NCBI GenBank assembly: GCA_023249635.1
Contig: JAHFCH010000027.1
Span: 1 to 42,931 of the forward strand
Origin: Fibrobacterota bacterium
GTDB taxonomy: Bacteria; Fibrobacterota; Fibrobacteria; UBA11236
DNA length: 42,931 bases
Reading direction: 5' to 3'
Part shown: positions 32,631 through 40,389 of the stretch, piece by piece
How the letters are laid out: the number at the start of each line of letters is the position of its first letter
How positions within the stretch are numbered: position 1 is the stretch's first letter
Program-made: the position numbers and the translations under genes
Notes under the pieces: generated by a model
What the model was told of the DNA's origin: nothing
Database searches by the model: none
Seen by the model: the letters and a program-made list of their open reading frames with translations, nothing else

Positions 32631-33835
32631 TTACGCCCCAGGGAAGCCGCGAAAGCGGCGCGCAACCGTTCAAGGCCGCGTTCGTCTTTGGCGATCAACG
32701 CGAAGCCGATACGCTTGGGACGGGCGTTCTCCAGAAACACGGGGGAAACCGCCAAGATACCCTCTTCCCTGCCTGCAGCGAAGGCGGCCGCGCCTAAGGC
32801 TGCGTCCAGCGCGGCATAATCCGCGGGCAATCGAAGTTTACGGGGTTTGCTCCAAGTCCATTCAACGCATCGGCCCGGCAACCGGGCGGCCAGGCCATGG
32901 GCCGGCAGGGACATGGACAAGCGCGCATTGATGTCGACCATGGGACGCAGGCGTTCGCCATCGGGGGATTGCCACAGATAAGCGTCCATGCCCACGGGAC
33001 CGAAATAACCCGTCCCGTGCAGGCTCTCCGCCACTTGCGCGGCCGTGTTGAAAAGCGCATCCCGCCAGCGTACGGGCGGTAAACCGTCCGCCGCGATGCG
33101 TACGCCCAGGAATGCCCCATCCCGCGAATTGAGAAGCGTATGCCCGCGAAGCCGATCCGCCTTACCTTCCCGGGTGACGGTAAACAATGTCGCCATATCG
33201 ATGAGTCGCGTATGCCAGGGTTCCACTACCACCATGCCGCCGTTTTCGAAAAGGGGCACGAGACGATCGCGGTCCTCACTGGCCAAGTCACCCGAAGGGA
33301 CACGTCGGTTGCCGGTTCCCGCGTACCCGTGGGCGGCTTTGGCGACCCACCCTCCCGGCCTCTCCTGCCCGGCCAGGAATGCCGCCAACGTCTCCAGCCG
33401 ATCGAAGGGCATACCGCATAAACCTCCGGCCGCGGGAACTTCCTGTTCCGCCCTGAGACCGTATTCGCGGGAATTCGCGGCCCGTACCCGCTCGAGCGAT
33501 GCGTGGGCGGAGGGATTGCGGTAACGGGCCGCCAATGATTCGGCATGGGCATTCCATCCGAAGGGCGTGAATTCCGCTTCCGGGGAAAACTCCGGATGCG
33601 GTACGGCACGCGGCAACATCAACCCTTTGCCTCGGATATATTCCAGGAAATCGTGCGGGAAGGGCTTATGCACGATAAGGCTGTCGCCTTCCCCGCATGC
33701 GAAAGCGAAATGCCACGCCATCTCATGCACATAGGTTGGATCGGCGGTTTCCAAGAGCGAGGGACGCCCGCTCAGGGACATATCGAAATCGGCGTTGAGG
33801 TAGTATTCCCGGGATGGCAAACGCGCCTGCTCCAC
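32627..33835 (-). CDS. ATP-grasp-like protein, unknown substrate
   Basis: 402 residues from a GTG start with an in-frame stop ten codons upstream or less. ATP-grasp hallmarks are VAKAAHGYAGTGNRRV (ATP-binding lysine and glycine-rich loop), VVVEPW (adenine hinge), GYFGPVGMDAYLW and VDINARLSM, where the usual metal-binding ExNxR appears as DxNxR. The N-terminal 150 residues do not match a family I know. ATP-grasp enzymes join a carboxylate to an amine or thiol using ATP. The protein co-occurs with MiaA and a Nudix enzyme, but no product can be named. It is divergent from the LEA14-like gene, six bases away. Confidence 0.7.
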   Translation of the reverse strand: MEQARLPSREYYLNADFDMSLSGRPSLLETADPTYVHEMAWHFAFACGEGDSLIVHKPFPHDFLEYIRGKGLMLPRAVPHPEFSPEAEFTPFGWNAHAESLAARYRNPSAHASLERVRAANSREYGLRAEQEVPAAGGLCGMPFDRLETLAAFLAGQERPGGWVAKAAHGYAGTGNRRVPSGDLASEDRDRLVPLFENGGMVVVEPWHTRLIDMATLFTVTREGKADRLRGHTLLNSRDGAFLGVRIAADGLPPVRWRDALFNTAAQVAESLHGTGYFGPVGMDAYLWQSPDGERLRPMVDINARLSMSLPAHGLAARLPGRCVEWTWSKPRKLRLPADYAALDAALGAAAFAAGREEGILAVSPVFLENARPKRIGFALIAKDERGLERLRAAFAASLGRK

Positions 33836-33859
33836 GTTTAAATGAGTATGTTATTCGCC

Positions 33860-34477
33860 ATGCGAACCCATGTCAACCGGATAACAATCGGACTGTTCCT
33901 TCTGGCGTTCACCGGCTGCTTTTGGCACGGGACCCAAGGGGTCAAAGCCTGCAAATACAGCTTTCATAAACTCGATTTCATCGGCGTGGATGGGGCCGCC
34001 AGCCATTGGAAGCTGACGGTTGGCGTGGCCAACCCCAATGCCAAGCCGGTTACCCTCACGCGCCTGCGCTACGCGCTGGTGCACGAGGCGGATACCATGC
34101 TGACGGGGGCCAATCCCCAAGAGCACGAGGTACCGCCGGGGGATTCCCTGATCTCGGAAACCACCTTGGACATCCCCAATACGCTGTGGCAGCGGCTGCC
34201 TCCGGGCATCTGGTCCCAGACCGATGCGGCCTTCACCATCGTCGGCGACGCATACGTGCATACCTGGATGGGAGATATCGTGGTGAACCAAGCCATCAAG
34301 CAGACCGTGCATGTGGATATGACCAAGCAAGTGGCACGCATGAAGGAAATGCTCTTGCAGAAGCTTTTCGGAGGCGGTTGGCCCGGTCGGCATCTTGAGG
34401 ACGGCGGCATCGTGGGTCCCGACACCTCGGCCCCGCGCGCGCCGGTGCGGCCAGGCGCCGGCGACGACCCGCTCTAG
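33860..34477 (+). CDS. WHy/LEA14-like lipoprotein
   Basis: 205 residues from the ATG at 33860; the ATG six codons upstream adds only MSMLFA. Signal peptide with lipobox FTGC (Cys20). A WHy-type domain (about 35-150) has the hallmark VGVANPNAKPVTLTRLRYALV and a late VDMTKQ strand. The C-terminal tail is Gly/Pro-rich. WHy domains are linked to desiccation stress in plants and bacteria; here the role is unknown. A TATGTT box lies seven bases before the start. Its TAG is shared with the convergent cysteine synthase stop. Confidence 0.72.
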   Translation: MRTHVNRITIGLFLLAFTGCFWHGTQGVKACKYSFHKLDFIGVDGAASHWKLTVGVANPNAKPVTLTRLRYALVHEADTMLTGANPQEHEVPPGDSLISETTLDIPNTLWQRLPPGIWSQTDAAFTIVGDAYVHTWMGDIVVNQAIKQTVHVDMTKQVARMKEMLLQKLFGGGWPGRHLEDGGIVGPDTSAPRAPVRPGAGDDPL

Positions 34478-35361
34478 GCGAACACCGACCCCGACAAGTA
34501 GCGATCGCCCCGATCGCAAATGATGGCCACCACGATCCCCGATTCCAGGCGCTTGGCCACCTCGAAGGCGCAGTACACCGCGCCGCCGGAGGATATGCCG
34601 GCGAAGATGCCTTCCTTCCGGGAAAGATCCCGGGTCGTGTTTTCCGCGTTGGCCTGGCTCACATCCACGATCTCGTCCACCCGTTCCTTCTCGTAAATCT
34701 TCGGCAGGTATTCCTTGGGCCAACGGCGGATGCCGGGGATACAGGACCCGTCGGTGGGCTGGGCACCGACGATGCGGATGGCGGGGTTCTTCTCCTTCAG
34801 ATAACGCGAGACCCCCATGATGGTGCCGGTGGTTCCCATGCTGGAAACGAAGTGGGTGATGCCGCCTTCGGTGTCGCGCCAGATTTCCGGGCCCGTGGTC
34901 TCGTAATGCGCCAGGGGATTGTCCGGATTGGAGAATTGATCCAGCATGTGGAAGCCGCCCTGGGCCACCTTGGCACGGGCGTAATCGATGGTGCCTTCCA
35001 TGCCCGTTTCCGCGGGCGTCAAATACACCACCGCCCCGTAGGCCCGCATGGTCTTGACCCGTTCGGCGGTCGCGCTCTCCGGCATCACCAGATGCATCTC
35101 GAAACCGGATACGGCCGCTATCATGGCCAGGGCAATGCCGGTGTTGCCGCTGGTGGGCTCGATCAGTTTCATGCCCGGTTTCAGCGTTCCCCGCTCCAGC
35201 GCCTTGAGAATCATGGAGCGGGCGGGCCTATCTTTGACCGAACCGCCGGGATTATTGCCTTCCAGCTTCGCGAAGACCTTGACCTTGGGATTGGGATTGA
35301 TGCGCCTCAGCTCGGCCATGGGGGTATTACCGACCAGGTCAAGCAATGTCTTCGGGGTCAT
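34474..35361 (-). CDS. cysM: Cysteine synthase (CysM-like)
   Basis: 295 residues from the ATG at 35361, which has a GGAG element and starts with the family opening MTPKTLLDLVGNTP; an ATG eight codons upstream is less likely. The PLP lysine is K43 in SVKDR, TSGNTG binds the substrate carboxylate (T70-G75), and GTTGT binds the PLP phosphate. It replaces the acetyl group of O-acetylserine with sulfide. The QFSNPDNPLAHYETTGPEIW segment favours the CysM side of the family, although CysK/CysM calls without phylogeny are uncertain. Confidence 0.88.
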   Translation of the reverse strand: MTPKTLLDLVGNTPMAELRRINPNPKVKVFAKLEGNNPGGSVKDRPARSMILKALERGTLKPGMKLIEPTSGNTGIALAMIAAVSGFEMHLVMPESATAERVKTMRAYGAVVYLTPAETGMEGTIDYARAKVAQGGFHMLDQFSNPDNPLAHYETTGPEIWRDTEGGITHFVSSMGTTGTIMGVSRYLKEKNPAIRIVGAQPTDGSCIPGIRRWPKEYLPKIYEKERVDEIVDVSQANAENTTRDLSRKEGIFAGISSGGAVYCAFEVAKRLESGIVVAIICDRGDRYLSGSVFA

Positions 35362-35421
35362 GGGGCTCCGTCCTTTGGCTTCCAAGCAACCCGGAAAATA
35401 GTATTTATTGGCGTGACCATT

Positions 35422-37419
35422 ATGAGCGACGACAAGCTACGGAAGCGGATGGAAGCGTTGCGGGCCAAGCTCGCGGACGCCAACGAGCAGTATTACCGGC
35501 ACGGCCGATCTCCCATGTCCGATGGGGACTACGATATGGCCGTCAAGGAACTGGAACGGCTCGAGGCGGCCCATCCCGAATTCGCGACCTCGGATTCCCC
35601 CGCGGCCGCGGTGGGCAGCGACCTTACTCCGGGCTTCCGCAAGGTGCCCCACAAGTACCCCATGCTCAGCATCCAGAACACCTACTCCGAAGAGGAGCTG
35701 GCCGATTGGCATCGTCAGGTGACGGAGAAAATCGATCCGACCGCGCTGGAATACGTTGTTGAGCTGAAGATCGACGGCGTGGCCATGAGCCTGGTCTACG
35801 AGGATCGCAAGCTGGCCTACGCTGTCACGCGCGGGGACGGGACCGTCGGTGACGAGGTGACGGCCAACGTGCGCAACATCAAGACCATTCCGGACAAGCT
35901 ACCGGCGGCCTTCCCCATGGGGCGCGTAGAGGTACGCGGCGAAATCTACATGACGCGGGAAAATTTCCGCGCCTTCAACGAATACGCCCTGCTGGAGTAC
36001 GGCAAGGAGCAGCAGAACCCGCGCAACACCGCGGCGGGCAGCCTAAAGCTTAAGGACCCCAAGGAAAGCGCGCTCCGCAAGCTGGATTTCTACGCCTACG
36101 CCATTCTCGTTGACGAAGCCAAAGGTACGCATTGGGGCAACCTGGAAGCGCTGGCGAAGGCGGGCTTCGCAGTGAACGACAAACGCGGCAAGGCCAAGGA
36201 TGTTCCCGGCATTTTCGCGATCACGGATGCCTGGTTGAAGATCCGCGACGGGCTTCCGTACAATATCGACGGGGCCGTAGTGAAGGTGGACGACCTGCGC
36301 CAGCAGGTTTTGCTGGGCCGCACCGCCAAGAGCCCCAAATGGGTCATCGCCTACAAGTACAAGACCGAGGCCGTGGAAACGACCCTGGAAGAGGTCACCT
36401 ACCAGGTGGGACGTACCGGCGCGGTTACCCCGGTGGCCCATTTCAAGCCCATTCTGCTGGGAGGGACCCTGGTCAAGCGCGCCACCTTGCACAACTTCGA
36501 CGAGATCGAACGCCTGGGCCTCAAGCTCAAGGATCACGTGATCGTGGAGAAGGGCGGAGAGATCATCCCCAAGGTGGTCTCCGTCGTGGAAGCCAAACGG
36601 CCCAAAGATGCCCAGGCTATCGAGCCGCCTACGGCCTGCCCTGTTTGCGGATCGGAACTGTCCCGGGACGAGGAGGAGGTCGCCTTGCGTTGCGACAACC
36701 TGCGCTGCCCGGCCCAGGTGACCCGCGCCATCTTGCATTTCGCCAGCCGCCCGGCCATGAACATCGAAAACGTAGGGCCGGCCCTGGTGGAATCGTTGCT
36801 GAAGGAAGGCCTCATCAAGACCGCCGCGGATCTGTACTTCCTGCGCCGGGAACAATTGGAAAACCTGGAACGGATGGCGGAAAAATCGGCGGCCAACGTG
36901 ATCGCTTCCATCGCGGAAAGCAAAGGACGCGGCCTGGACAAGCTGCTGCACGGCTTCGGCATCCGCTTCATCGGCAAGACTTCTTCCACCCTACTGGCCC
37001 GGCATTTCAAATCACTGGATGCCTTACGGTCCGCGACCTTGGAAGACCTGCTGGGCATCCACGAAATCGGCGAGCGCATGGCGCAAAGCATTTTCGATTT
37101 CTTCCGCGAACCGGCCGCCCAGGAATTCATTTCCCGGCTCCAGGAAGCTGGTCTCAACCTGACCTACGAGGCCGCCGCAGGCAGCGAAGAATTAGCCGGC
37201 AAGATATTCGTCCTGACAGGTACCCTGCCCACTTGGTCCCGGGACGAGGCCAAGGAAATCATCGAGAAGGCCGGGGGCAAAACGACGGATTCGGTGAGCA
37301 AGAAAACCTCCTTCCTGCTCGCCGGGGAGGCGGCCGGATCCAAGCTCGAGAAGGCCAATAAATTGGGGGTAAAGGTTATTTCCGAAGAAGATCTGAAGAA
37401 CATGCTGGGGCTGGGTTGA
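35422..37419 (+). CDS. ligA: NAD-dependent DNA ligase
   Basis: 665 residues from the ATG at 35422; the longer frame reads back through cysM and is rejected. The N-terminal Ia domain (YYRHGRSPMSDGDYD) and adenylated lysine K116 in ELKIDG are clear. The OB domain, the zinc finger (CPVCGSEL and CDNLRCPAQ), helix-hairpin-helix repeats and a C-terminal BRCT domain (about 585-665, GKIFVLTGTLP) follow in standard order. It seals nicks during replication and repair. It is divergent from cysM, with 60 bases between. Confidence 0.96.
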   Translation: MSDDKLRKRMEALRAKLADANEQYYRHGRSPMSDGDYDMAVKELERLEAAHPEFATSDSPAAAVGSDLTPGFRKVPHKYPMLSIQNTYSEEELADWHRQVTEKIDPTALEYVVELKIDGVAMSLVYEDRKLAYAVTRGDGTVGDEVTANVRNIKTIPDKLPAAFPMGRVEVRGEIYMTRENFRAFNEYALLEYGKEQQNPRNTAAGSLKLKDPKESALRKLDFYAYAILVDEAKGTHWGNLEALAKAGFAVNDKRGKAKDVPGIFAITDAWLKIRDGLPYNIDGAVVKVDDLRQQVLLGRTAKSPKWVIAYKYKTEAVETTLEEVTYQVGRTGAVTPVAHFKPILLGGTLVKRATLHNFDEIERLGLKLKDHVIVEKGGEIIPKVVSVVEAKRPKDAQAIEPPTACPVCGSELSRDEEEVALRCDNLRCPAQVTRAILHFASRPAMNIENVGPALVESLLKEGLIKTAADLYFLRREQLENLERMAEKSAANVIASIAESKGRGLDKLLHGFGIRFIGKTSSTLLARHFKSLDALRSATLEDLLGIHEIGERMAQSIFDFFREPAAQEFISRLQEAGLNLTYEAAAGSEELAGKIFVLTGTLPTWSRDEAKEIIEKAGGKTTDSVSKKTSFLLAGEAAGSKLEKANKLGVKVISEEDLKNMLGLG

Positions 37420-37504
37420 CGCCCACAGGTCGGATTTCTAAGATATATCAGCCTTTTTCGAAGGAAACCGGGGTTCACAAGACCTAGGTAACCTACGGAA
37501 CCTC

Positions 37505-37580
37505 GCGGGTTTAGCTCAGTTGGTAGAGCATCTCCTTGCCAAGGAGAAGGTCGAGGGTTCGAGTCTCTTAACCCGCTCCA
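37505..37580 (+). tRNA. tRNA-Gly (anticodon GCC)
   Basis: A 76-base cloverleaf with encoded CCA. The acceptor stem pairs GCGGGTT with AACCCGC. The D arm holds AGCTCAGTTGGTAGAGC. The anticodon stem CTCCT/AGGAG encloses a TGCCAA loop with GCC. The T arm contains GGTTCGAGTC. It decodes GGC/GGU and follows ligA by 85 bases. Confidence 0.97.
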
Positions 37581-37583
37581 TAA

Positions 37584-37617
37584 GGGCCTCTCGGGAAACC
37601 GGGAGGCCCTTTCTTTT
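37584..37617 (+). terminator. Intrinsic terminator after tRNA-Gly
   Basis: An 11-bp stem GGGCCTCTCGG/CCGGGAGGCCC (37584-37594 / 37599-37609) with a GAAA tetraloop is followed by TTTCTTTTT. It starts three bases after the tRNA CCA end. Confidence 0.9.
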
Positions 37618-37640
37618 TCCGTCCTCTTTCTATCCTCTCT

Positions 37641-38222
37641 CTATTTACCGCGGGCGAACTCCACGTTGAATCTCGCGACCAGGATAGAATCCTTTCGGAT
37701 CAGGTTTTCGTATTCGTGGTAGCCTTCCAAGTAAGCGGCATAGGCCGATTCCACCGAGCCATTCAGTTCGTTGAACGCGCGTGCCTTGTCGTTGAATGCC
37801 TCCACATCGATTTCCGTTCCGGCATCCTTACGGTTTTTCAGAATCACCAACTCCCTATTCAAGGCATCGCGGCGTTGCTTCAGATTTTCGAACTCCGCCT
37901 GGGCAGGATTCACGCGTAACAACAGGGTATCGGCCAGAGCCCGGTTGGTGCGAATCTCTTCCTGGAGCGCGTCCGCTTGGGCCTGCAACGATTTTTCCTG
38001 ATCGTGCATGGCCCCTTCGGCCCCCGATCCGGTCTCCGATCCGGAATCGGGCAAGGTTGCGTGGCTGGACCTGGAAGCCTGGATGCGGTTTACCAGCGGG
38101 GTTATTTTCGCATGGAAGGTTCTGAAAAGAACCAAATCAACGATCAAACTCAATGCGATACCGCCTAGCCAATATTTGGCTTTGCGGGAGCGACGCTGAA
38201 CGATGAAACGATTTTGATTCAC
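37641..38222 (-). CDS. Inner-membrane coiled-coil protein, unknown
   Basis: 193 residues from a GTG that overlaps the upstream stop as GTGA. An N-terminal basic stretch precedes one membrane helix at about 16-35 (YWLGGIALSLIVDLVLF), so it is an N-in anchored protein with most of the chain outside the cytoplasm. A long coiled coil covers about 70-150 and the rest is helical. No family recognised. It shares a unit with the exported Cys-rich protein upstream. Confidence 0.55.
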   Translation of the reverse strand: MNQNRFIVQRRSRKAKYWLGGIALSLIVDLVLFRTFHAKITPLVNRIQASRSSHATLPDSGSETGSGAEGAMHDQEKSLQAQADALQEEIRTNRALADTLLLRVNPAQAEFENLKQRRDALNRELVILKNRKDAGTEIDVEAFNDKARAFNELNGSVESAYAAYLEGYHEYENLIRKDSILVARFNVEFARGK

Positions 38223-39382
38223 CGGGTCAGGCGCACGGCCCCGTAATCAACCGTCGAGGTCGCCAGAGTCGCTTCGGTCATGGTGGTAAAGGTCCCCGTA
38301 TGATTCGCCCGGGAGAAGGCGGCGGCCCGGAATACGCTCATGGTGGTGTCGTAGGCATGGCCCCCGGGACCGAATCCGTCCACGAACAGAGTGCCATCGG
38401 AGTTCTTGCGGACATTACGAAGAGCCATCAGCGCATCGAAACCGGGCTCGATACGTACCCCTTCGGTGTAATACCTACGGGTGTAGCCACCGAGGGGAAT
38501 ATCATCCGCAGTGAAGAACATGCCGATGGTCGAGCCGCCGTTGACGCGATATCGCTCAAGTACGGCGGGTGCGGCTGAGATGATGCCGGAAACCTCAGGG
38601 TAGCCGATGCACAGGAAAGGCGGACTGGCGGCGTCGGTTTCCGCGGGACGTTCGCCGGTGCAATTGCCCGGGGTCCAGGCCGCCGCGGTCTTGCGCGAGC
38701 CGAGGGCCGCGTAGGCCAGTTCCTGGATGTCGAAATACAGGGTGAAGTCGACGGAAGCCCCCAGGCTATCGGTTATGCGCAGGGGATGGGGCAATGTGTA
38801 AGTCCGGCCGCAGCCGTGGGAGGTAATGGATACCGGGGCCGCGGGTCCGACGCTGTCCAGCACCGAGGCCGCGTTGGTATACCAGGTCTTTCCGTCCAGG
38901 GGCACAGATCCCGTAAGCGCGGTGCGGTATTCCCCTTCCGAATCCTCGCAGGTTTTCACGAATACGTAATCGTATTGGCCCATCTCCACCTGGCGCGAAG
39001 CGGCATTGAGCGCGTCCTGGAAGGCGGTTCCCGCCATTTCCACCTGACAGGCTTCGCTGGATCCGGAGCAGAGATAAAGATCGGCTTCATGATCGAAAGC
39101 GGCGCTGTGCAGGCTGATCTGTTTGATGGGTACACGCAACGAGGAAATGGAAACCCCGCTGGACCAATGCAGATCCGGTTCGAGGGATACCGTGGGAATT
39201 GTGGCGGTCTTGGCCGCGGCCGCTATACCTTCGGCGCGCACGAGGCGTGGCTTAACCTGCACGGTGCGTTTTCTATCTCCATCGTCGGATCCGATGCAGC
39301 CCTGGAAGAGCTCAGTGGATATTCCCATGGCAAGCATAATTCCGGTGGAAATCCTTGCGGGGGAAAGCGCTTCCTTGCCCAT
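38219..39382 (-). CDS. Exported Cys-rich protein, unknown
   Basis: 387 residues with a GGAGG element four bases before the ATG. An unusual N-terminal signal ends in LFQGC (Cys29), which is a weak lipobox because of Gln at -2. The mature part has at least eight cysteines in pairs (YLCSGSSEACQ, KTCEDSEG, HGCGRT, GNCTGE, FLCIGY), pointing to disulfides, and is otherwise beta-rich. No family recognised. It is divergent from PPK2 with about 90 bases between. Confidence 0.55.
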   Translation of the reverse strand: MGKEALSPARISTGIMLAMGISTELFQGCIGSDDGDRKRTVQVKPRLVRAEGIAAAAKTATIPTVSLEPDLHWSSGVSISSLRVPIKQISLHSAAFDHEADLYLCSGSSEACQVEMAGTAFQDALNAASRQVEMGQYDYVFVKTCEDSEGEYRTALTGSVPLDGKTWYTNAASVLDSVGPAAPVSITSHGCGRTYTLPHPLRITDSLGASVDFTLYFDIQELAYAALGSRKTAAAWTPGNCTGERPAETDAASPPFLCIGYPEVSGIISAAPAVLERYRVNGGSTIGMFFTADDIPLGGYTRRYYTEGVRIEPGFDALMALRNVRKNSDGTLFVDGFGPGGHAYDTTMSVFRAAAFSRANHTGTFTTMTEATLATSTVDYGAVRLTR

Positions 39383-39474
39383 ACATCCTCCATGCCCTTT
39401 CCGTACACAAAAGGCGTATGGGGATTTTAGCGGGAGGCCGGGCCGACGGTCAATCCGGTATTACCTTTCGTTGC

Positions 39475-40344
39475 ATGAAGATCAATCTTGAGGATTTCCG
39501 CATCGATGCCGGCGAAAGCGTGGACATCGAGACATTGCCGACCCGGATCAAGCCCTACTATAGCGACGAAAAGGCCTATTTGGCCGCCCTCCACGAGGGC
39601 CGGGAGCAGATGGGTGAGGCCCAAAAAAGGCTATACGCTTCGGCCAACCATGCGGTGCTTATTCTGTTCCAGGCCATGGACGCGGCCGGCAAAGACAGCG
39701 CCATCAAGCATGTCATGTCCGGCATCGATCCCCAAGGCTGCCAGGTGCATAGTTTCAAAGCGCCGAGCTCGGAAGAACTCCGCCATGATTTCCTGTGGCG
39801 GACAACGGTGCGCCTTCCGGAGCGCGGCCGCATCGGCATTTTCAACCGCTCCTATTATGAGGAGGTTCTGGTAACCCGCATCCATCCGGAATTCCTGGCC
39901 AAACAAGGCGTCCCGGAAGCGGAAATCCGGTCCAAGTCCCTGTGGAAGGGCCGCTTCCGGTCCATCGTGGATTCCGAAGCCCATCTGCACCGCAACGGCA
40001 CCCGCATCGTGAAAATCTTCCTGCATATCTCCAAGGAGGAGCAGCGCAAGCGCTTGCTGGCGCGCATCGATAAGCCGGAAAAGAATTGGAAATTCAGCTT
40101 CGACGACATCGAGGACCGCAAGCAATGGAACCGCTACATGAAGGCCTACGAGGAATGCCTGGAAGGCACGGCTTCCGATATCGCCCCCTGGTACGCCGTA
40201 CCCGCCGACGATAAGCGCAATGCTCGCCTGATCATCTCGCGCATCGTGGTGGAAGCCCTGCAGGGCCTCAAGATGGGCTATCCCGTGATGGACAAGGAGA
40301 AGCGGAAGGATTTATTGGCCATCCGCAAACTCCTGGAAGACTGA
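39475..40344 (+). CDS. Polyphosphate kinase 2 (PPK2) family
   Basis: 289 residues from the ATG at 39475; the longer frame runs back through the intergenic region. The Walker A-type AMDAAGKDSAIK (67-78), the IFNRSYYEEVLV segment (about 122-133) and the downstream RKRLLARIDKPEKNWKFS lid region are PPK2 signatures. The enzymes transfer phosphate between polyphosphate and nucleotides. Length and a single domain fit class I or III, so either ADP/GDP or AMP could be preferred. It stands alone and converges on the beta-helix gene. Confidence 0.9.
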   Translation: MKINLEDFRIDAGESVDIETLPTRIKPYYSDEKAYLAALHEGREQMGEAQKRLYASANHAVLILFQAMDAAGKDSAIKHVMSGIDPQGCQVHSFKAPSSEELRHDFLWRTTVRLPERGRIGIFNRSYYEEVLVTRIHPEFLAKQGVPEAEIRSKSLWKGRFRSIVDSEAHLHRNGTRIVKIFLHISKEEQRKRLLARIDKPEKNWKFSFDDIEDRKQWNRYMKAYEECLEGTASDIAPWYAVPADDKRNARLIISRIVVEALQGLKMGYPVMDKEKRKDLLAIRKLLED

Positions 40345-40352
40345 CCGCCGCC

Positions 40353-40376
40353 CTCGGGCTGTTTCTCGTGCCCGAG
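40353..40376 (+). other. Hairpin between convergent genes
   Basis: A perfect 7-bp stem CTCGGGC/GCCCGAG (40353-40359 / 40370-40376) with a ten-base loop lies between the PPK2 and beta-helix stop codons. No U-run follows on either strand, so it may stabilise 3' ends rather than terminate by itself. Confidence 0.5.
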
Positions 40377-40389
40377 TGGGAAGGATCCG

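Noticed and set aside
34852-35421. Extension of ligA by 190 residues
   Set aside because: The extension is antisense to cysM; the ATG at 35422 begins at the conserved LigA N-terminus and gives the standard length.
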